64,000 bases of DNA from Streptomyces nodosus (GCF_008704995.1 NZ_CP023747.1:2754501-2818500), one strand, 5' to 3'; shown: positions 9,420 to 19,705, counted from the stretch's first letter. Notes: generated by a model not told the origin, from the sequence alone. Made by a program: numbers and translations.

Positions 9420-10844
9420 ATGTCGCAGATGCCCCAGCCGACTGCGCTCTCGAGGTGCCCCAGTTGTGAGGAGCCCGTCGAGTCGGGCGACCGCTACTGC
9501 GGCGCCTGCGGGTACGAACTGTCGGCGGTGCCGGCCTCGCCGCCGGACACCCCGACGCTGACCATGAACGGCACGACGCCGCGCCCCCGTTCGGAGGCGG
9601 CCGATGTGGAGTGGCCGGCGGCTCCGCCCGCGGGCGGCCCCGGCGCGCCCGTCCCGGTGCATCTGCCGACCGACATCCGGGGCACCGACTCCGCGGGCTC
9701 CGAACTGCCGGCCGCGCACGCCGCCACGCCTGCGGCGAAGGGCGCCGCCAAGGATGCCGCCAAGGGCGCTTCCAAGAGCGCTTCCAAGGGCGTACGGCTG
9801 GAACGTCCGGTGGAGCCGGACTCGGGGGACTACCACCTCGCCGCGCCACGCCCCGCCGAGCCACGTCCCGCGGAGCCGGGGCCCGCCGACCCGCGCGCCA
9901 CCGTCCCGTCCCCGGCGTCCCCCGCCGAGGCCAAGGTCTGTGTGGCCTGCCGCGCGGGCGCGGTGGACAGCGACGGCTACTGCGAGCGCTGCGGCCACGC
10001 CCAGCCCCGCGAACGCGACCATCTCGAACAGCAGTCGGGCGCCCTGGCCGCGGTCAGCGACCGTGGACTGCGCCACCACCGCAACGAGGACGCCTTCGCG
10101 CTCTCCTGGAGCACCCTGCCCGACGGCTCGCCCGCCGCCGTCGCGGTCGTCTGCGACGGTGTCTCCTCGGCGACCCGCCCCGACGACGCCTCCCTCGCCG
10201 CCGCCCGGACCGCGGGCGAGGCGCTGACGCGGGCCCTGCCCCGCAGCACCCGCCCCCAGCAGGCCATGCACGAGGCGATCATCGCCGCCTCGGGCGCCGT
10301 CAACGCCCTGGCCGCGGAGCCGGAGACGGCCCAGGAGCACGCCCCGCACCAGAACGCGCCGGCCTGCACCCTGGTCGGCGCCGTCGTCAGCGGCGGACTG
10401 CTCGTGGTCGGCTGGGTCGGGGACAGCCGTGCCTACTGGGTCCCGGCCGACCGCTCCGCTCCCCCGGCCCGGCTCACCGAGGACGACTCCTGGGCCGGCC
10501 AGATGGTCGCCGCGGGCCTGATGAACGAGGCCCAGGCCTACGCCGACGAGCGGGCCCACGCGATCACCGGCTGGCTCGGCGCGGACGCCTACGAACTGGA
10601 GCCGCACACCGCCTCCTTCGAACCCGACCGCCCCGGTGTGGTGGTGGTGTGCACGGACGGGCTGTGGAACTACGCCGAGGCCGCCGAGGAGATGGCCGCG
10701 GTGGTGCCGCCCGACGCCGACCGGCGGCCCCTGCACGCCGCCCGGGTGCTGGTGGGCCACGCCCTGGACGGCGGGGGCCACGACAACGTAACAGTGGCGG
10801 TGGTCCCGTTCCCCACCCCGCCGCAGGGGGCAGGATCCGCCTGA
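9420..10844 (+). CDS. Zinc-ribbon PP2C-family protein serine/threonine phosphatase
   Basis: 474 aa. Two N-terminal zinc ribbons are visible: CPSC...CGAC (Cys13, 16, 27, 30) and CVAC...CERC (starting at Cys174), joined by an Ala/Pro/Lys-rich linker. The PP2C domain runs from about residue 203 to the end. Its metal-binding motifs are present: NEDAF, VVCDGVSSATRPDDAS, GWVGDSRAYW, CTDGLWN and GGGHDNVTVAVV. It begins 3 bp after pknG, so it is the likely partner that removes phosphates placed by PknG. No membrane segment is seen, so it acts in the cytoplasm. The ATG start is the only one giving the intact first zinc ribbon. Confidence 0.9.
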   Translation: MSQMPQPTALSRCPSCEEPVESGDRYCGACGYELSAVPASPPDTPTLTMNGTTPRPRSEAADVEWPAAPPAGGPGAPVPVHLPTDIRGTDSAGSELPAAHAATPAAKGAAKDAAKGASKSASKGVRLERPVEPDSGDYHLAAPRPAEPRPAEPGPADPRATVPSPASPAEAKVCVACRAGAVDSDGYCERCGHAQPRERDHLEQQSGALAAVSDRGLRHHRNEDAFALSWSTLPDGSPAAVAVVCDGVSSATRPDDASLAAARTAGEALTRALPRSTRPQQAMHEAIIAASGAVNALAAEPETAQEHAPHQNAPACTLVGAVVSGGLLVVGWVGDSRAYWVPADRSAPPARLTEDDSWAGQMVAAGLMNEAQAYADERAHAITGWLGADAYELEPHTASFEPDRPGVVVVCTDGLWNYAEAAEEMAAVVPPDADRRPLHAARVLVGHALDGGGHDNVTVAVVPFPTPPQGAGSA

Positions 10845-10967
10845 GGCGTGCCCCTCGGGCACCCGTGGGGCCGGCGGCGGGGCCGGCCCGGGGGCCGCGG
10901 AGGGGTCCGATCCTCTTCCAGTCGTCACCCCGCAGCGCCGGGGTTCTCAAGGGGGATCTGAGAACGC

Positions 10968-12311
10968 ATGGCCAATTTCTCGAAGTCGAACGTGCCGCAG
11001 TTCTCGGTGGACGTCTACCAGAACGAGTATCTGCCGGAGGGGGGCCGGGAGGTCGACGCCATCGTGACGGTGACCGCGACCGGCGGCGGCACCACCGGGG
11101 GCGCGACCGCCGCACCCGGCCTCTCGGCGGGGCAGGGCCCGAGCGCCGCCGTGGCGATCATGGTCGACTGTTCGGGGTCGATGGACTACCCGCCGGCCAA
11201 GATGCGCCATGCGCGCGAGGCCACGGCCGCGGCGATCGACACCCTGCGCGACGGAGTGCGCTTCGCGGTGATCGGCGGGACCCATGTGGCCAAGGAGGTC
11301 TATCCGGGCGGCGGACGGCTGGCCGTCGCCGACGCGATGACCCGTGGTCAGGCCAAGCTGGCGCTGCGCCGGCTCTCCGCGAGCGGCGGCACCGCGATCG
11401 GCACCTGGCTGCGCCTCGCCGACCGGCTGCTGTCCTCGGTGGACGTCTCCCTGCGGCACGCCATCCTGCTCACCGACGGCCGCAACGAGCATGAGTCCTC
11501 CGAGGCCCTGAAGGAGGCACTGGACGACTGCGCCGGCTCCTTCACCTGCGACGCGCGGGGCGTGGGCACCGACTGGGAGGTCAAGGAGGTCACCGGGATC
11601 GCCTCGGCGCTGCTCGGCACCGCCGACATCGTCGCCGATCCCGCCGCCCTGGCCGCCGACTTCACCGGGATGATGGCGAAGGCCATGGGCAAGGAGGTCG
11701 CCGATGTCGCGCTGCGGCTGTGGACGCCCACGGGTACCGAGATCGCCTTCGTCAAGCAGGTGGCGCCCACCGTCGAGGAGTTGACCGGCCGTCGGGTCGA
11801 GGCGGGCCCGCGCGCCGGGGACTACCCCACCGGTTCCTGGGGCGACGAGTCCCGCGACTACCACATCAGCGTCCGGGTCCCGCCCGCGCGCCTCGGCCAG
11901 GAGATGCTGGCCGCCCGGGTCTCCCTGGTGATCCCCCGGGGCGGGGACTCCGTCGAGAACCTCGGCACCCAGGGACTCGTACGGGCCGTGTGGACCGACG
12001 ACATGGCCGCCTCCACCTCGATCAACCCCCAAGTCGCGCACTACACCGGCCAGGCCGAACTGGCGCAGGTCATCCAGCAGGGTCTCGACCTCCGCAAAGC
12101 GGGCGATGTCGACGGCGCAACGGCCAAGCTGGGCCGCGCCGTTCAGCTCGCCGGCGCGTCGGGGAACACGGATACTGCGAAACTGCTTGCGAAGGTGGTG
12201 GACGTGGTCGATGCCGCGACAGGTACTGTGCGACTGAAGACAAAGGTCGCGGACGCCGACGAGATGACTCTCGAGACACGGTCCACCAAAACCGTTCGTG
12301 TCAAGAAGTGA
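10968..12311 (+). CDS. VWA-domain protein of the PknG cassette
   Basis: 447 aa with a von Willebrand factor A domain at about residues 55-235. The metal-ion-dependent adhesion motif DCSGSMD is intact (Asp67, Ser69, Ser71) and LTDGRN lies near residue 170. There is no signal peptide or membrane helix, so it is intracellular. The C-terminal half is beta-rich and ends in a Lys-rich tail. ATG 10968 has a strong RBS (aagggggatc). Bacterial VWA proteins often act as metal-dependent assembly platforms and may be regulated by phosphorylation. Its place between the phosphatase and FHA genes suggests it belongs to the same signalling complex, but its ligand is unknown. Confidence 0.85.
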   Translation: MANFSKSNVPQFSVDVYQNEYLPEGGREVDAIVTVTATGGGTTGGATAAPGLSAGQGPSAAVAIMVDCSGSMDYPPAKMRHAREATAAAIDTLRDGVRFAVIGGTHVAKEVYPGGGRLAVADAMTRGQAKLALRRLSASGGTAIGTWLRLADRLLSSVDVSLRHAILLTDGRNEHESSEALKEALDDCAGSFTCDARGVGTDWEVKEVTGIASALLGTADIVADPAALAADFTGMMAKAMGKEVADVALRLWTPTGTEIAFVKQVAPTVEELTGRRVEAGPRAGDYPTGSWGDESRDYHISVRVPPARLGQEMLAARVSLVIPRGGDSVENLGTQGLVRAVWTDDMAASTSINPQVAHYTGQAELAQVIQQGLDLRKAGDVDGATAKLGRAVQLAGASGNTDTAKLLAKVVDVVDAATGTVRLKTKVADADEMTLETRSTKTVRVKK

Positions 12312-12403
12312 AGCAGTAGCCCGACAGCAGCGAGCCCGGCCCCCGAGGGCCGGAGAATCACGCCGGTCACGGTGACCGGCGAAGGAGAGGGGGAAGCGCC
12401 GAC

Positions 12404-13699
12404 ATGCCGTCCTGCCCGAACGGACACCAGTCGGATTCCGACGACTGGTGCGAGGTCTGCGGTCACCGGATGGCCGGTGCCGTACCTCCGCCACCGCCAC
12501 CGCCGCCTGCCGGTTACGGCTTCCCTCCCCCGGGTTCGCCCCCGCCGCCTCCGGGCATGGGCCGGCCCCTGGGGCACCCGCAGGCCGGCGGTCCCGGCCG
12601 GGCGCCGGAGCTCTGCCCGCAGTGCCGCACACCCCGCGAGGGCTCGGCCCCGTTCTGCGAGGAGTGCCGCTGGAACTTCCTGACCAACACGGCGACGTCG
12701 TTCACCCCGCCCGCACCGCACCCGGCGGGGCAGAATCCGGCGGCGCGCTTCCCCGGGGGCGGGCCGGCCGGGCAGGGACCCGACTCGTTCGACTACGAGC
12801 GGTCCCGTCCGTCGCAGATGAACCGCCCCGCCGAGCCGATTCCGCACTTCGGCGACGAACCGTCCGGCCCGACCGGCTTCGGCGGAGCGCCCTCGCACCC
12901 GCCCGCCTTCGGGGGCGAGCCCTCGCCGCCGCCCGGCTTCGGCGCGGATCCCTCACGTCCGGTTCCACCGCCCGGGCCCACGCCCGGCGGTCCCAGGACC
13001 AGTGCGCCGGGCGCCCCCTCGCCCTTCCCGCCGGCTCCGCCCGGCGCGTTCCCGCCGCCCGCCGGGTCCCCTCCGCCGGGCCGGGGCTTCCCGCCGCCCG
13101 CTCCGGCGGGACCCGGCGGCCCGGCCTTCGGCGCCGAGGACGACGACTGGGTGATCTCGCCGCCGACGTCCTCCCCGGGGAACGGCGCGCCCGGCGGCCC
13201 GGGAGGCCCCGGCATGCCCGGCGGTCCCGGCGGTGCCTACGGCTACCCCCAGCCCGGACCCGACCAGGCTCCGCCGCCGTACGGAGGGCAGCCGGCGAAC
13301 TGGACCGCGACCATCGGTCCGGACCGCGAGTACTTCCTGGCGATGATGCACCGCTCCGGCCCCGAGGCAGCGGGCCTGAACCTGCCGGCGTACTCCCCGG
13401 AGCAGCAGCGCCCGCTCACCGGCGACCAGGTCACCATCGGCCGTCGCCGCCACTCCACCGGTGACGTTCCCGACATCGACCTGTCGGTGCCGCCGGAGGA
13501 CCCGGGCGTCTCGCACCAGCACGCGATGCTGGTGCAGCAGCCGGACGGCTCCTGGGCGGTCGTCGACCAGAACTCCACGAACGGGACGACGGTCAACGGC
13601 GGCGAGGAGCCGATCCAGCCCTTCGTCCCGGTCCCGCTGCGGGACGGGGACCGGGTCCATGTGGGCGCCTGGACGACCATCACGGTCCGCCGGGGCTGA
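12404..13699 (+). CDS. Zinc-ribbon FHA-domain protein
   Basis: 431 aa. It has N-terminal zinc-ribbon cysteines (CPNGH ... CEVCGH) and a second Cys cluster (CPQCRTPREG ... CEECRWNF, about residues 69-90). A roughly 200-residue linker made mostly of Pro, Gly and Phe follows. A C-terminal FHA domain (about residues 340-431) has the canonical VTIGRRR, GVSHQHAML and DQNSTNGT motifs that bind phosphothreonine. Thr-rich sequence TNTATSFTPP just after the second Cys cluster is a possible phosphorylation site. As the last gene of the PknG cassette it is a good candidate for the phosphorylated reader or substrate, playing the part GarA plays in mycobacteria; that role is inference. RBS aaggagaggggg precedes the ATG. 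Confidence 0.9.
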   Translation: MPSCPNGHQSDSDDWCEVCGHRMAGAVPPPPPPPPAGYGFPPPGSPPPPPGMGRPLGHPQAGGPGRAPELCPQCRTPREGSAPFCEECRWNFLTNTATSFTPPAPHPAGQNPAARFPGGGPAGQGPDSFDYERSRPSQMNRPAEPIPHFGDEPSGPTGFGGAPSHPPAFGGEPSPPPGFGADPSRPVPPPGPTPGGPRTSAPGAPSPFPPAPPGAFPPPAGSPPPGRGFPPPAPAGPGGPAFGAEDDDWVISPPTSSPGNGAPGGPGGPGMPGGPGGAYGYPQPGPDQAPPPYGGQPANWTATIGPDREYFLAMMHRSGPEAAGLNLPAYSPEQQRPLTGDQVTIGRRRHSTGDVPDIDLSVPPEDPGVSHQHAMLVQQPDGSWAVVDQNSTNGTTVNGGEEPIQPFVPVPLRDGDRVHVGAWTTITVRRG

Positions 13700-13735
13700 G
13701 CACCGCCCTTCCGGGCGGGACTTCAGCTCCGTGTC

Positions 13736-13768
13736 CGCGTACGGGCCCCTTCGCGGGCCCCGTACGCG
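13736..13768. terminator. Hairpin terminator after the FHA gene
   Basis: Inverted repeat with a 10-bp outer stem (CGCGTACGGG / CCCGTACGCG), one mismatch, three inner pairs and loop TTCGC, 37 bp after the stop of the FHA gene. There is no U run, as is common in high-GC actinobacteria. It probably ends the signalling cassette transcript. Confidence 0.65.
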
Positions 13769-13950
13769 AAGGCGGTGCCCCGCCCCGAGGAGCCCGGCGG
13801 TCGTCGCCCGCTGCCCCCTGCCGCCCACGTCCGCCATGTCTCCGGCGCCCTGCTTCCCGGCCCCGGGCCCCTCACCCCGGTCCTGTGGGCCTTCTCACTC
13901 TCCGGACGGTGGTCCTACGCCTCGGGTCCTCGGTCACCGGGTCTGAGACC

Positions 13951-14364
13951 ATGGACTGCGTGAATGAGATTCGGCGCGGCACGCTTCAGGAGCAGACCTT
14001 CTACGAGCAGGTCGGCGGTGAGGAGACCTTCCGTCGTCTCGTGCACCGCTTCTACGAGGGAGTCGCCGAGGACCCGATCCTGCGGCCGATGTACCCGGAG
14101 GAGGACCTCGGCCCGGCCGAGGAGCGCTTCGCCCTCTTCCTGATCCAGTACTGGGGCGGCCCGACGACCTACGGCGATCAGCGCGGCCACCCCCGGCTGC
14201 GGATGCGCCACGCCCCGTTCGTTGTGGACCAGGCCGCCCATGACGCCTGGCTCAAGCACATGCGCACGGCCGTGGACGAGTCGGGGCTCTCCGAGGAGCA
14301 CAGGACCACGCTCTGGGACTATCTGACGCATGCGGCCCGCTTCATGATCAACACCCCGGGGTGA
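13951..14364 (+). CDS. glbO: Group II truncated haemoglobin (GlbO/trHbO type)
   Basis: About 137 aa 2-on-2 globin that binds haem and O2, in actinobacteria linked to oxygen supply and detoxification. Family motifs are TFYEQVGGEETFRRLVHRFYEG, PMYPEEDLGPAE, FLIQYWGGP, and GHPRLRMRHAPF with the proximal His in MRHAPF. The frame is open further upstream, but the conserved product begins near MDCVNEIRRG. ATG 13951 is used here; GTG 13960 (VNEIRRG) is also plausible. No clear RBS precedes either, so the message could be leaderless. It is a single-gene unit between the signalling cassette and a convergent minus-strand operon. Confidence 0.92.
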   Translation: MDCVNEIRRGTLQEQTFYEQVGGEETFRRLVHRFYEGVAEDPILRPMYPEEDLGPAEERFALFLIQYWGGPTTYGDQRGHPRLRMRHAPFVVDQAAHDAWLKHMRTAVDESGLSEEHRTTLWDYLTHAARFMINTPG

Positions 14365-14370
14365 GCCGAC

Positions 14371-14440
14371 GGATCGCCGGAGGGGGCCGACGGGTTCCCG
14401 GAGCCCCGCCGGATCACCGGAAGGGCCGACGGGTTCCCGG
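14371..14440. repeat. Two imperfect ~30-bp direct repeats
   Basis: Two near-identical copies, 14371-14401 and 14411-14440, each run from GGATC(G/A)CCGGA to CCGACGGGTTCCCGG, with a period of about 40 bp. They fill the gap between the convergent glbO gene and the minus-strand hypothetical gene. Function unknown; possibly part of a shared 3' end. Confidence 0.6.
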
Positions 14441-14463
14441 CGGGCACCCGCGGATGCGCGCCC

Positions 14464-15156
14464 TCAGCGCACGCTGACGCCCAGAGCCCCCAGGCCGGGA
14501 TCCGCCCCGCGCACCGCGACCGACCCGAACGGCGTGCGGAGCCGGAGCCATCGGCCCGAGGAGAACAGTCCCAGCGGTTCGATGCCCGGCTCCTGGGGGG
14601 TGGGGCGCAGAAAGCCCAGCGACTGCGCCGCGTGCACGGCGCGCACGGGCAGCCCGGTGTTCCCCACCGTGCGGGACCAGATCTCCCGTCCGATCCGGTC
14701 GAGTTCGGTGCGGATGCGCCGCTCGGGCGGCAACTCCTCCGTACGCGCCCGGAACTCGGTGACCCCCGCGGCCACGGCCGCCCGCAGCGCATCACGCGCG
14801 GGCAGTCCCGGCTCGGGCCGCCAGCCGCCGCGCGGGGGCAGGACCCCGGCCCACGGCGGCCCGGTGACGGCGGCCGGCACGGTGGCCGTGGCGGCCGACT
14901 CGTCCACGGACTCCAGGAGTTCGCCCGCCGAGACGGTCACATCGAGGCGGTCCTCGATGCCGTTCTCATAGGGCTTGGCGAGCCGCACCGCGCGAACCGC
15001 GAGCACCTCGAAGGACGGCGGCCGGCCGAACACCGCCAGCGCCGTCCGCGCCGCCTGGAGCCGCACCGCGGCACCGCGGTCGTAGTGGATCAGGCGGGAC
15101 AGGAAGGCGGCCAGATCCGCCGCCTCCCCGTCGTCCGCCAGATGGAGCACCGTCAT
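14464..15156 (-). CDS. Conserved actinobacterial protein of unknown function, downstream of thioesterase
   Basis: 230 aa, soluble, no recognised catalytic motif. The likely ATG at 15156 (MTVLHLADDGEAADLAAFL) overlaps the stop of the upstream thioesterase gene (ATGA), so the open frame further upstream is ignored. The first 60 residues are helical and contain LIHYDRGAAVRLQAARTALAVFGRP; the C-terminus (SGRWLRLRTPFGSVAVRGADPG) looks beta-rich. It is the third gene of the ettA-thioesterase operon. I recognise it only as a conserved Streptomyces hypothetical and propose no function. Confidence 0.8.
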   Translation of the reverse strand: MTVLHLADDGEAADLAAFLSRLIHYDRGAAVRLQAARTALAVFGRPPSFEVLAVRAVRLAKPYENGIEDRLDVTVSAGELLESVDESAATATVPAAVTGPPWAGVLPPRGGWRPEPGLPARDALRAAVAAGVTEFRARTEELPPERRIRTELDRIGREIWSRTVGNTGLPVRAVHAAQSLGFLRPTPQEPGIEPLGLFSSGRWLRLRTPFGSVAVRGADPGLGALGVSVR

Positions 15157-15563
15157 GCGGCGACGGCCTCCTCCTTGTCGTCCTGGTACTCCATGAGGAA
15201 CTCCCGTTCCTCGTCGGTGATCCGACGCGGCCGCTGCGCCTCGAAGTCGAACGGCACGATCACCGTGGAGGCCCGCACATAGATCTGGTCCGGGTCCTTC
15301 ACCTCGTAGGTGAGGGTGAAGGACGCGGCCCTGATCTCGGTGACCCACAGCTCGATGTCCACCGGCGCGTGCCGGTGGACCAGCTGCCGTTTGTAGTCGA
15401 TCTCATGGCGTGCCACCACGGACCCCTGCTGGAACTCCTTGTCCGGGCGGAACAGGAAGTCGATACGGGCCTCCTCCAGATAGCGGAGGAACACCACGTT
15501 GTTGACATGACCGTAGGCGTCCATGTCCGCCCAGCGCAGCGGGCAGCGGTAGATGTGCCGCAA
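15153..15563 (-). CDS. Acyl-CoA thioesterase, 4HBT hot-dog fold
   Basis: 136 aa from a TTG start at 15563. The N-terminus RHIYRCPLRWADMDAYGHVNNVVFLRYLEEAR holds the classic hot-dog thioesterase signature (D-x-D-x-x-G-H-V-N-N), with the catalytic acidic residue in WADMDAYGHVNN. Members hydrolyse short or aromatic acyl-CoAs; substrate unknown here. The TTG start fits the conserved N-terminus and lies 2 bp after the ettA stop, so translation is probably coupled to ettA. A longer open frame upstream overlaps ettA and is not used. The stop overlaps the next gene by 4 nt. Confidence 0.88.
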   Translation of the reverse strand: MRHIYRCPLRWADMDAYGHVNNVVFLRYLEEARIDFLFRPDKEFQQGSVVARHEIDYKRQLVHRHAPVDIELWVTEIRAASFTLTYEVKDPDQIYVRASTVIVPFDFEAQRPRRITDEEREFLMEYQDDKEEAVAA

Positions 15564-15565
15564 GA

Positions 15566-17230
<1,665 letters not shown>

Positions 17231-17484
17231 GAGGAACCGTCCGGCAGCTTGAATCTGGCAGTGGGCAGATACACCCCATCTTGCCGTACCGCCACCCCTG
17301 TGCGGAAACGCGTATCGCCAGGCGCCTCTGACCTGGGGTTTCACTGCCGGCAACGGTGGCAGGCCTGTCACTGTCTGCCACTGTCGGTCGCTGCCGAGCA
17401 CCCTCGGGCGCCCTTGCACGGCCCAGGGACGGCCCAGCGACATCACTCGGACCGGCACCACTCGTCCAGTTTGATCTTCACCTG

Positions 17485-17709
17485 ATGGTTGTGGTCCGCA
17501 TCCCAGACGACCTTGCCTGCGACTTCGGCCCCGACGGCAGGCAGATCCATGTCTTGCGGCATGCCGCCGACCTCGGCCAGCCCCACGGCTTCGGGCACGC
17601 CATCTATTCGGACGAAGACACCGAACCGCTGGCGGCCGAGGCAGAGCTGCGACGGTTGCCGCCCATTTCCGCATCACGACCTCTGCGGCTGGTAGGTCCA
17701 GACCCGTAG
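17485..17709 (+). CDS. Possible small protein or gene remnant, unknown
   Basis: 74 codons from ATG 17485 to TAG. Codon third positions from about codon 8 to 55 are strongly G/C, as in real genes here, and the peptide (IPDDLACDFGPDGRQIHV...) looks protein-like. No RBS precedes the ATG and the last 18 codons lose the bias. It may be a short gene or the surviving end of a decayed one. The surrounding 17231-17916 stretch holds nothing else I can support. Confidence 0.35.
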   Translation: MVVVRIPDDLACDFGPDGRQIHVLRHAADLGQPHGFGHAIYSDEDTEPLAAEAELRRLPPISASRPLRLVGPDP

Positions 17710-17916
17710 GCCATACGTACTCGCCGATCAACAGATCATGAAGCAGCGAACGACTAGAGGCTTACGACATTGGGAGCGATTGAGTTCGGGGCATGCCGAC
17801 CTGGCGAGTCGGCTGCTGTGTGGTCAGCAGTCGGTTGGTCGTACGACCACCAGTTCGGTGCTGGGCCTGTGTCGGGTCGCACGAACCGGTCGTGACCACC
17901 GCCACTCTCAAGGTTT

Positions 17917-18102
17917 CTACGACCGTGCCGGCCAGATCAGCGCCTGGGCGACGATGACGTTCTCACCGTTGAAGGTGACGGCAGGGCCTTCGTGCAGTTC
18001 GTAACCAAGGCCGATCGCCTCGCTCACCCGGTGGCAGAACGTGGCGTCGTCCGGGCCGGTCAAGACTCGGTAGACGGGCAACCCGTCCGGTGGTGTGCTC
18101 AT
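17917..18102 (-). CDS. DUF1737 domain protein
   Basis: 61 aa covering the whole DUF1737 family: VYRVLTGPDDATFCHRV, LGYELHEGPAVTFNGENVIVAQAL. The family is made of small soluble proteins of unknown biochemical role, often encoded alone. The ATG at 18102 has no strong RBS and overlaps by 4 nt the end of a 33-codon frame upstream, which may provide coupling. Family call from motif memory; function unknown. Confidence 0.82.
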   Translation of the reverse strand: MSTPPDGLPVYRVLTGPDDATFCHRVSEAIGLGYELHEGPAVTFNGENVIVAQALIWPARS

Positions 18103-18200
18103 GAGCGAAGGATCTCAGGCCAGTTCCAGGTGCCTATGAGCACCCCCAGCTCAATCGCCCCCAAGGTCGTTAGAAGGCGCTTTGCGTGTTCACCCGACAT
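18099..18200 (-). CDS. Possible 33-aa upstream ORF coupled to the DUF1737 gene
   Basis: Short frame starting MSGEHAKRLLTTLGAIEL with a hydrophobic middle. Its stop overlaps the DUF1737 start (ATGA). A ttgggga stretch precedes the ATG. It could be a leader peptide or the tail of a lost gene; there is no independent support. Confidence 0.25.
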   Translation of the reverse strand: MSGEHAKRLLTTLGAIELGVLIGTWNWPEILRS

Positions 18201-18542
18201 CGGTCCCCAACTTGGGCAGCATCTGCCCTGTTGACGGCTTGTCACCTGGCTTCGGCACGCATGGACCTTCCGTTCCACTTCCACGGGGCGAGGAGCCTGG
18301 TCACCCAACCGGGCTCCTCTCCCCGTCGCGTCATGCAGGCCCCGACTGTCAGCCACGATGACGGTCGTGCCGACCGACCACGCACACATGTGCCTCACTG
18401 CACCCCAACCCGGCTCAGCCACGCTGCCGTGCACCATCGACCACAGCCCGGCATGATCGCCGACTCCGTGAGGACGGAGCGGACCTTTGCCCGGTGTCCC
18501 CCATGGTTCCCCGTCTCTTCTGGCACGTCTATGGCACGGGCT
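18201..18542. other. Non-coding gap in the accessory stretch
   Basis: About 340 bp in which no frame on either strand shows convincing codon bias or recognisable protein sequence. Base composition is less GC-biased than in flanking operons. No hairpin, tRNA or repeat was noticed. Confidence 0.5.
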
Positions 18543-18881
18543 TCAGTCGCCTGCGAACCACAGGCAACTGCCTGGGGTGGCCACGCACTGTTCAAGCATC
18601 GCTGCGAGGTCGTCCATTGCGGCGAGCTGACGCTCATCTCCGCAGCGCTGCCTCAGATGTTGGATCTCCTGAAGAACGACTGCGGACTCTTGCTCGTTCA
18701 TGAACGTATCCCCGTACGGGTCGATGGCAGTGAGCCGACCGGGTACTCCGAGGAGTTGGAGCGAGCAGAGCGCATCGGCCAACGCGTCGCCGTGCCCGTA
18801 GGAGCTCCGAAGGAACGTTGCGCGGGACTTCCGCCAGTTGCGGGTAGGCCGCGTCGAGTGCAATTCCAGATCAATGCCCAC
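18543..18881 (-). CDS. Conserved hypothetical protein, 112 aa
   Basis: GTG start at 18881 and product beginning MGIDLELHSTRPTRNWRK, soluble and helical (residues 60-100: ESAVVLQEIQHLRQRCGDERQ). It resembles small Streptomyces hypotheticals that I cannot name. Codon bias supports this frame over the overlapping frames. RBS spacing is poor (GGAG one base before GTG), so the start is uncertain. Flanked by non-coding sequence on both sides. Confidence 0.6.
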   Translation of the reverse strand: MGIDLELHSTRPTRNWRKSRATFLRSSYGHGDALADALCSLQLLGVPGRLTAIDPYGDTFMNEQESAVVLQEIQHLRQRCGDERQLAAMDDLAAMLEQCVATPGSCLWFAGD

Positions 18882-19194
18882 GCTCCATGATGCACACGCC
18901 GAGCTGCTGCACAGCCAGAGATGACCGACGGCAGCCGTGACCCCGCTTCATCGGCCACCGCACTGAGCTGTCGGAAGTTGGTCGAGCGCCTTACGCCGCC
19001 AAGGACGGCCGGGGAAGGCGCTCGTGCGTGACCACCGCATGAGGAGTTCGATCGCTGGTCGGCACTGCCGGGGAGCCACCCGGCCGGACTGGCCATGTCG
19101 GACCGCCCAGGAATGCCGGCGTCCGGCGTCGCTGATGTCACTCGTAGATGTCAGAACGAAGCAACCCGCGCTCGCTCGCTGGCACGATGGTCCC
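18882..19194. other. Non-coding gap
   Basis: About 310 bp between a minus-strand and a plus-strand gene, so it should hold both promoters. No frame with convincing coding character; no clear promoter hexamers could be fixed. Confidence 0.45.
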
Positions 19195-19509
19195 GTGGTT
19201 GATCTGGAGCGCATCAAAGCAGAGAGCGTGGCGTACTTCCGAGCACTCGATGAGAACGCCACCCTGCGGCACCACTTCCGCGGCACTGACGAGGAGGGCG
19301 GCTTGTGGTACTTCGAGGCCGTACCCGACCGCGGCGAGTTGACCGCCATCAAGCAAGTCGAACTGACTCCGGCCGGCCAACTCCACCGGTACAGCTGGGA
19401 GCACCTGGAGGACGAGCACGGCTTCCTGACAGACCAAGCGATCGACCCTGAAGAGGATCCGCTGGAGACCATCCCGGCCGAGGAGTTCCAGCGGGTGTGG
19501 ACTCGGTGA
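19195..19509 (+). CDS. Small acidic hypothetical protein, possibly DUF6881-like
   Basis: 104 aa from GTG 19195 (VVDLERIKAESVAYFRALDE). It is acidic and soluble, with EGGLWYFEAVPDRGE, KQVELTPAGQLHRYSWEH and a C-terminal AIDPEEDPLETIPAEEFQRVW. That order of an edge strand, a colour-of-parameter strand and an acidic xxEFxxxW end recalls DUF6881-type proteins, but I cannot confirm it. A longer upstream reading (from 19024) has no coding character. No partner gene is evident. Confidence 0.65.
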   Translation: MVDLERIKAESVAYFRALDENATLRHHFRGTDEEGGLWYFEAVPDRGELTAIKQVELTPAGQLHRYSWEHLEDEHGFLTDQAIDPEEDPLETIPAEEFQRVWTR

Positions 19510-19705
19510 GCGGGCTGGATAACCACTTCAGGAGAGAGGGTGGGGCACTCTGCCGGTGACGTGCGGCTTCGCTGGGCGACCTAGCGGGCATGCCCGCGGC
19601 CGTTAGCCACCACTGTTGACTGTGGCTGACCTCTGCATCTGGCGCGGCTGTGGCAGGAGCCGGACTCTGCGTCGTACTACGGCTGAACTTCTGATCGGCC
19701 GAGAG

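Noticed and set aside
7128..10928. A 1,266-codon open frame on the minus strand over pknG and the phosphatase gene.
   Set aside because: Composition mirrors the real plus-strand genes (Gly/Arg/His-rich, no motif); a frame left open by high GC, not a gene.
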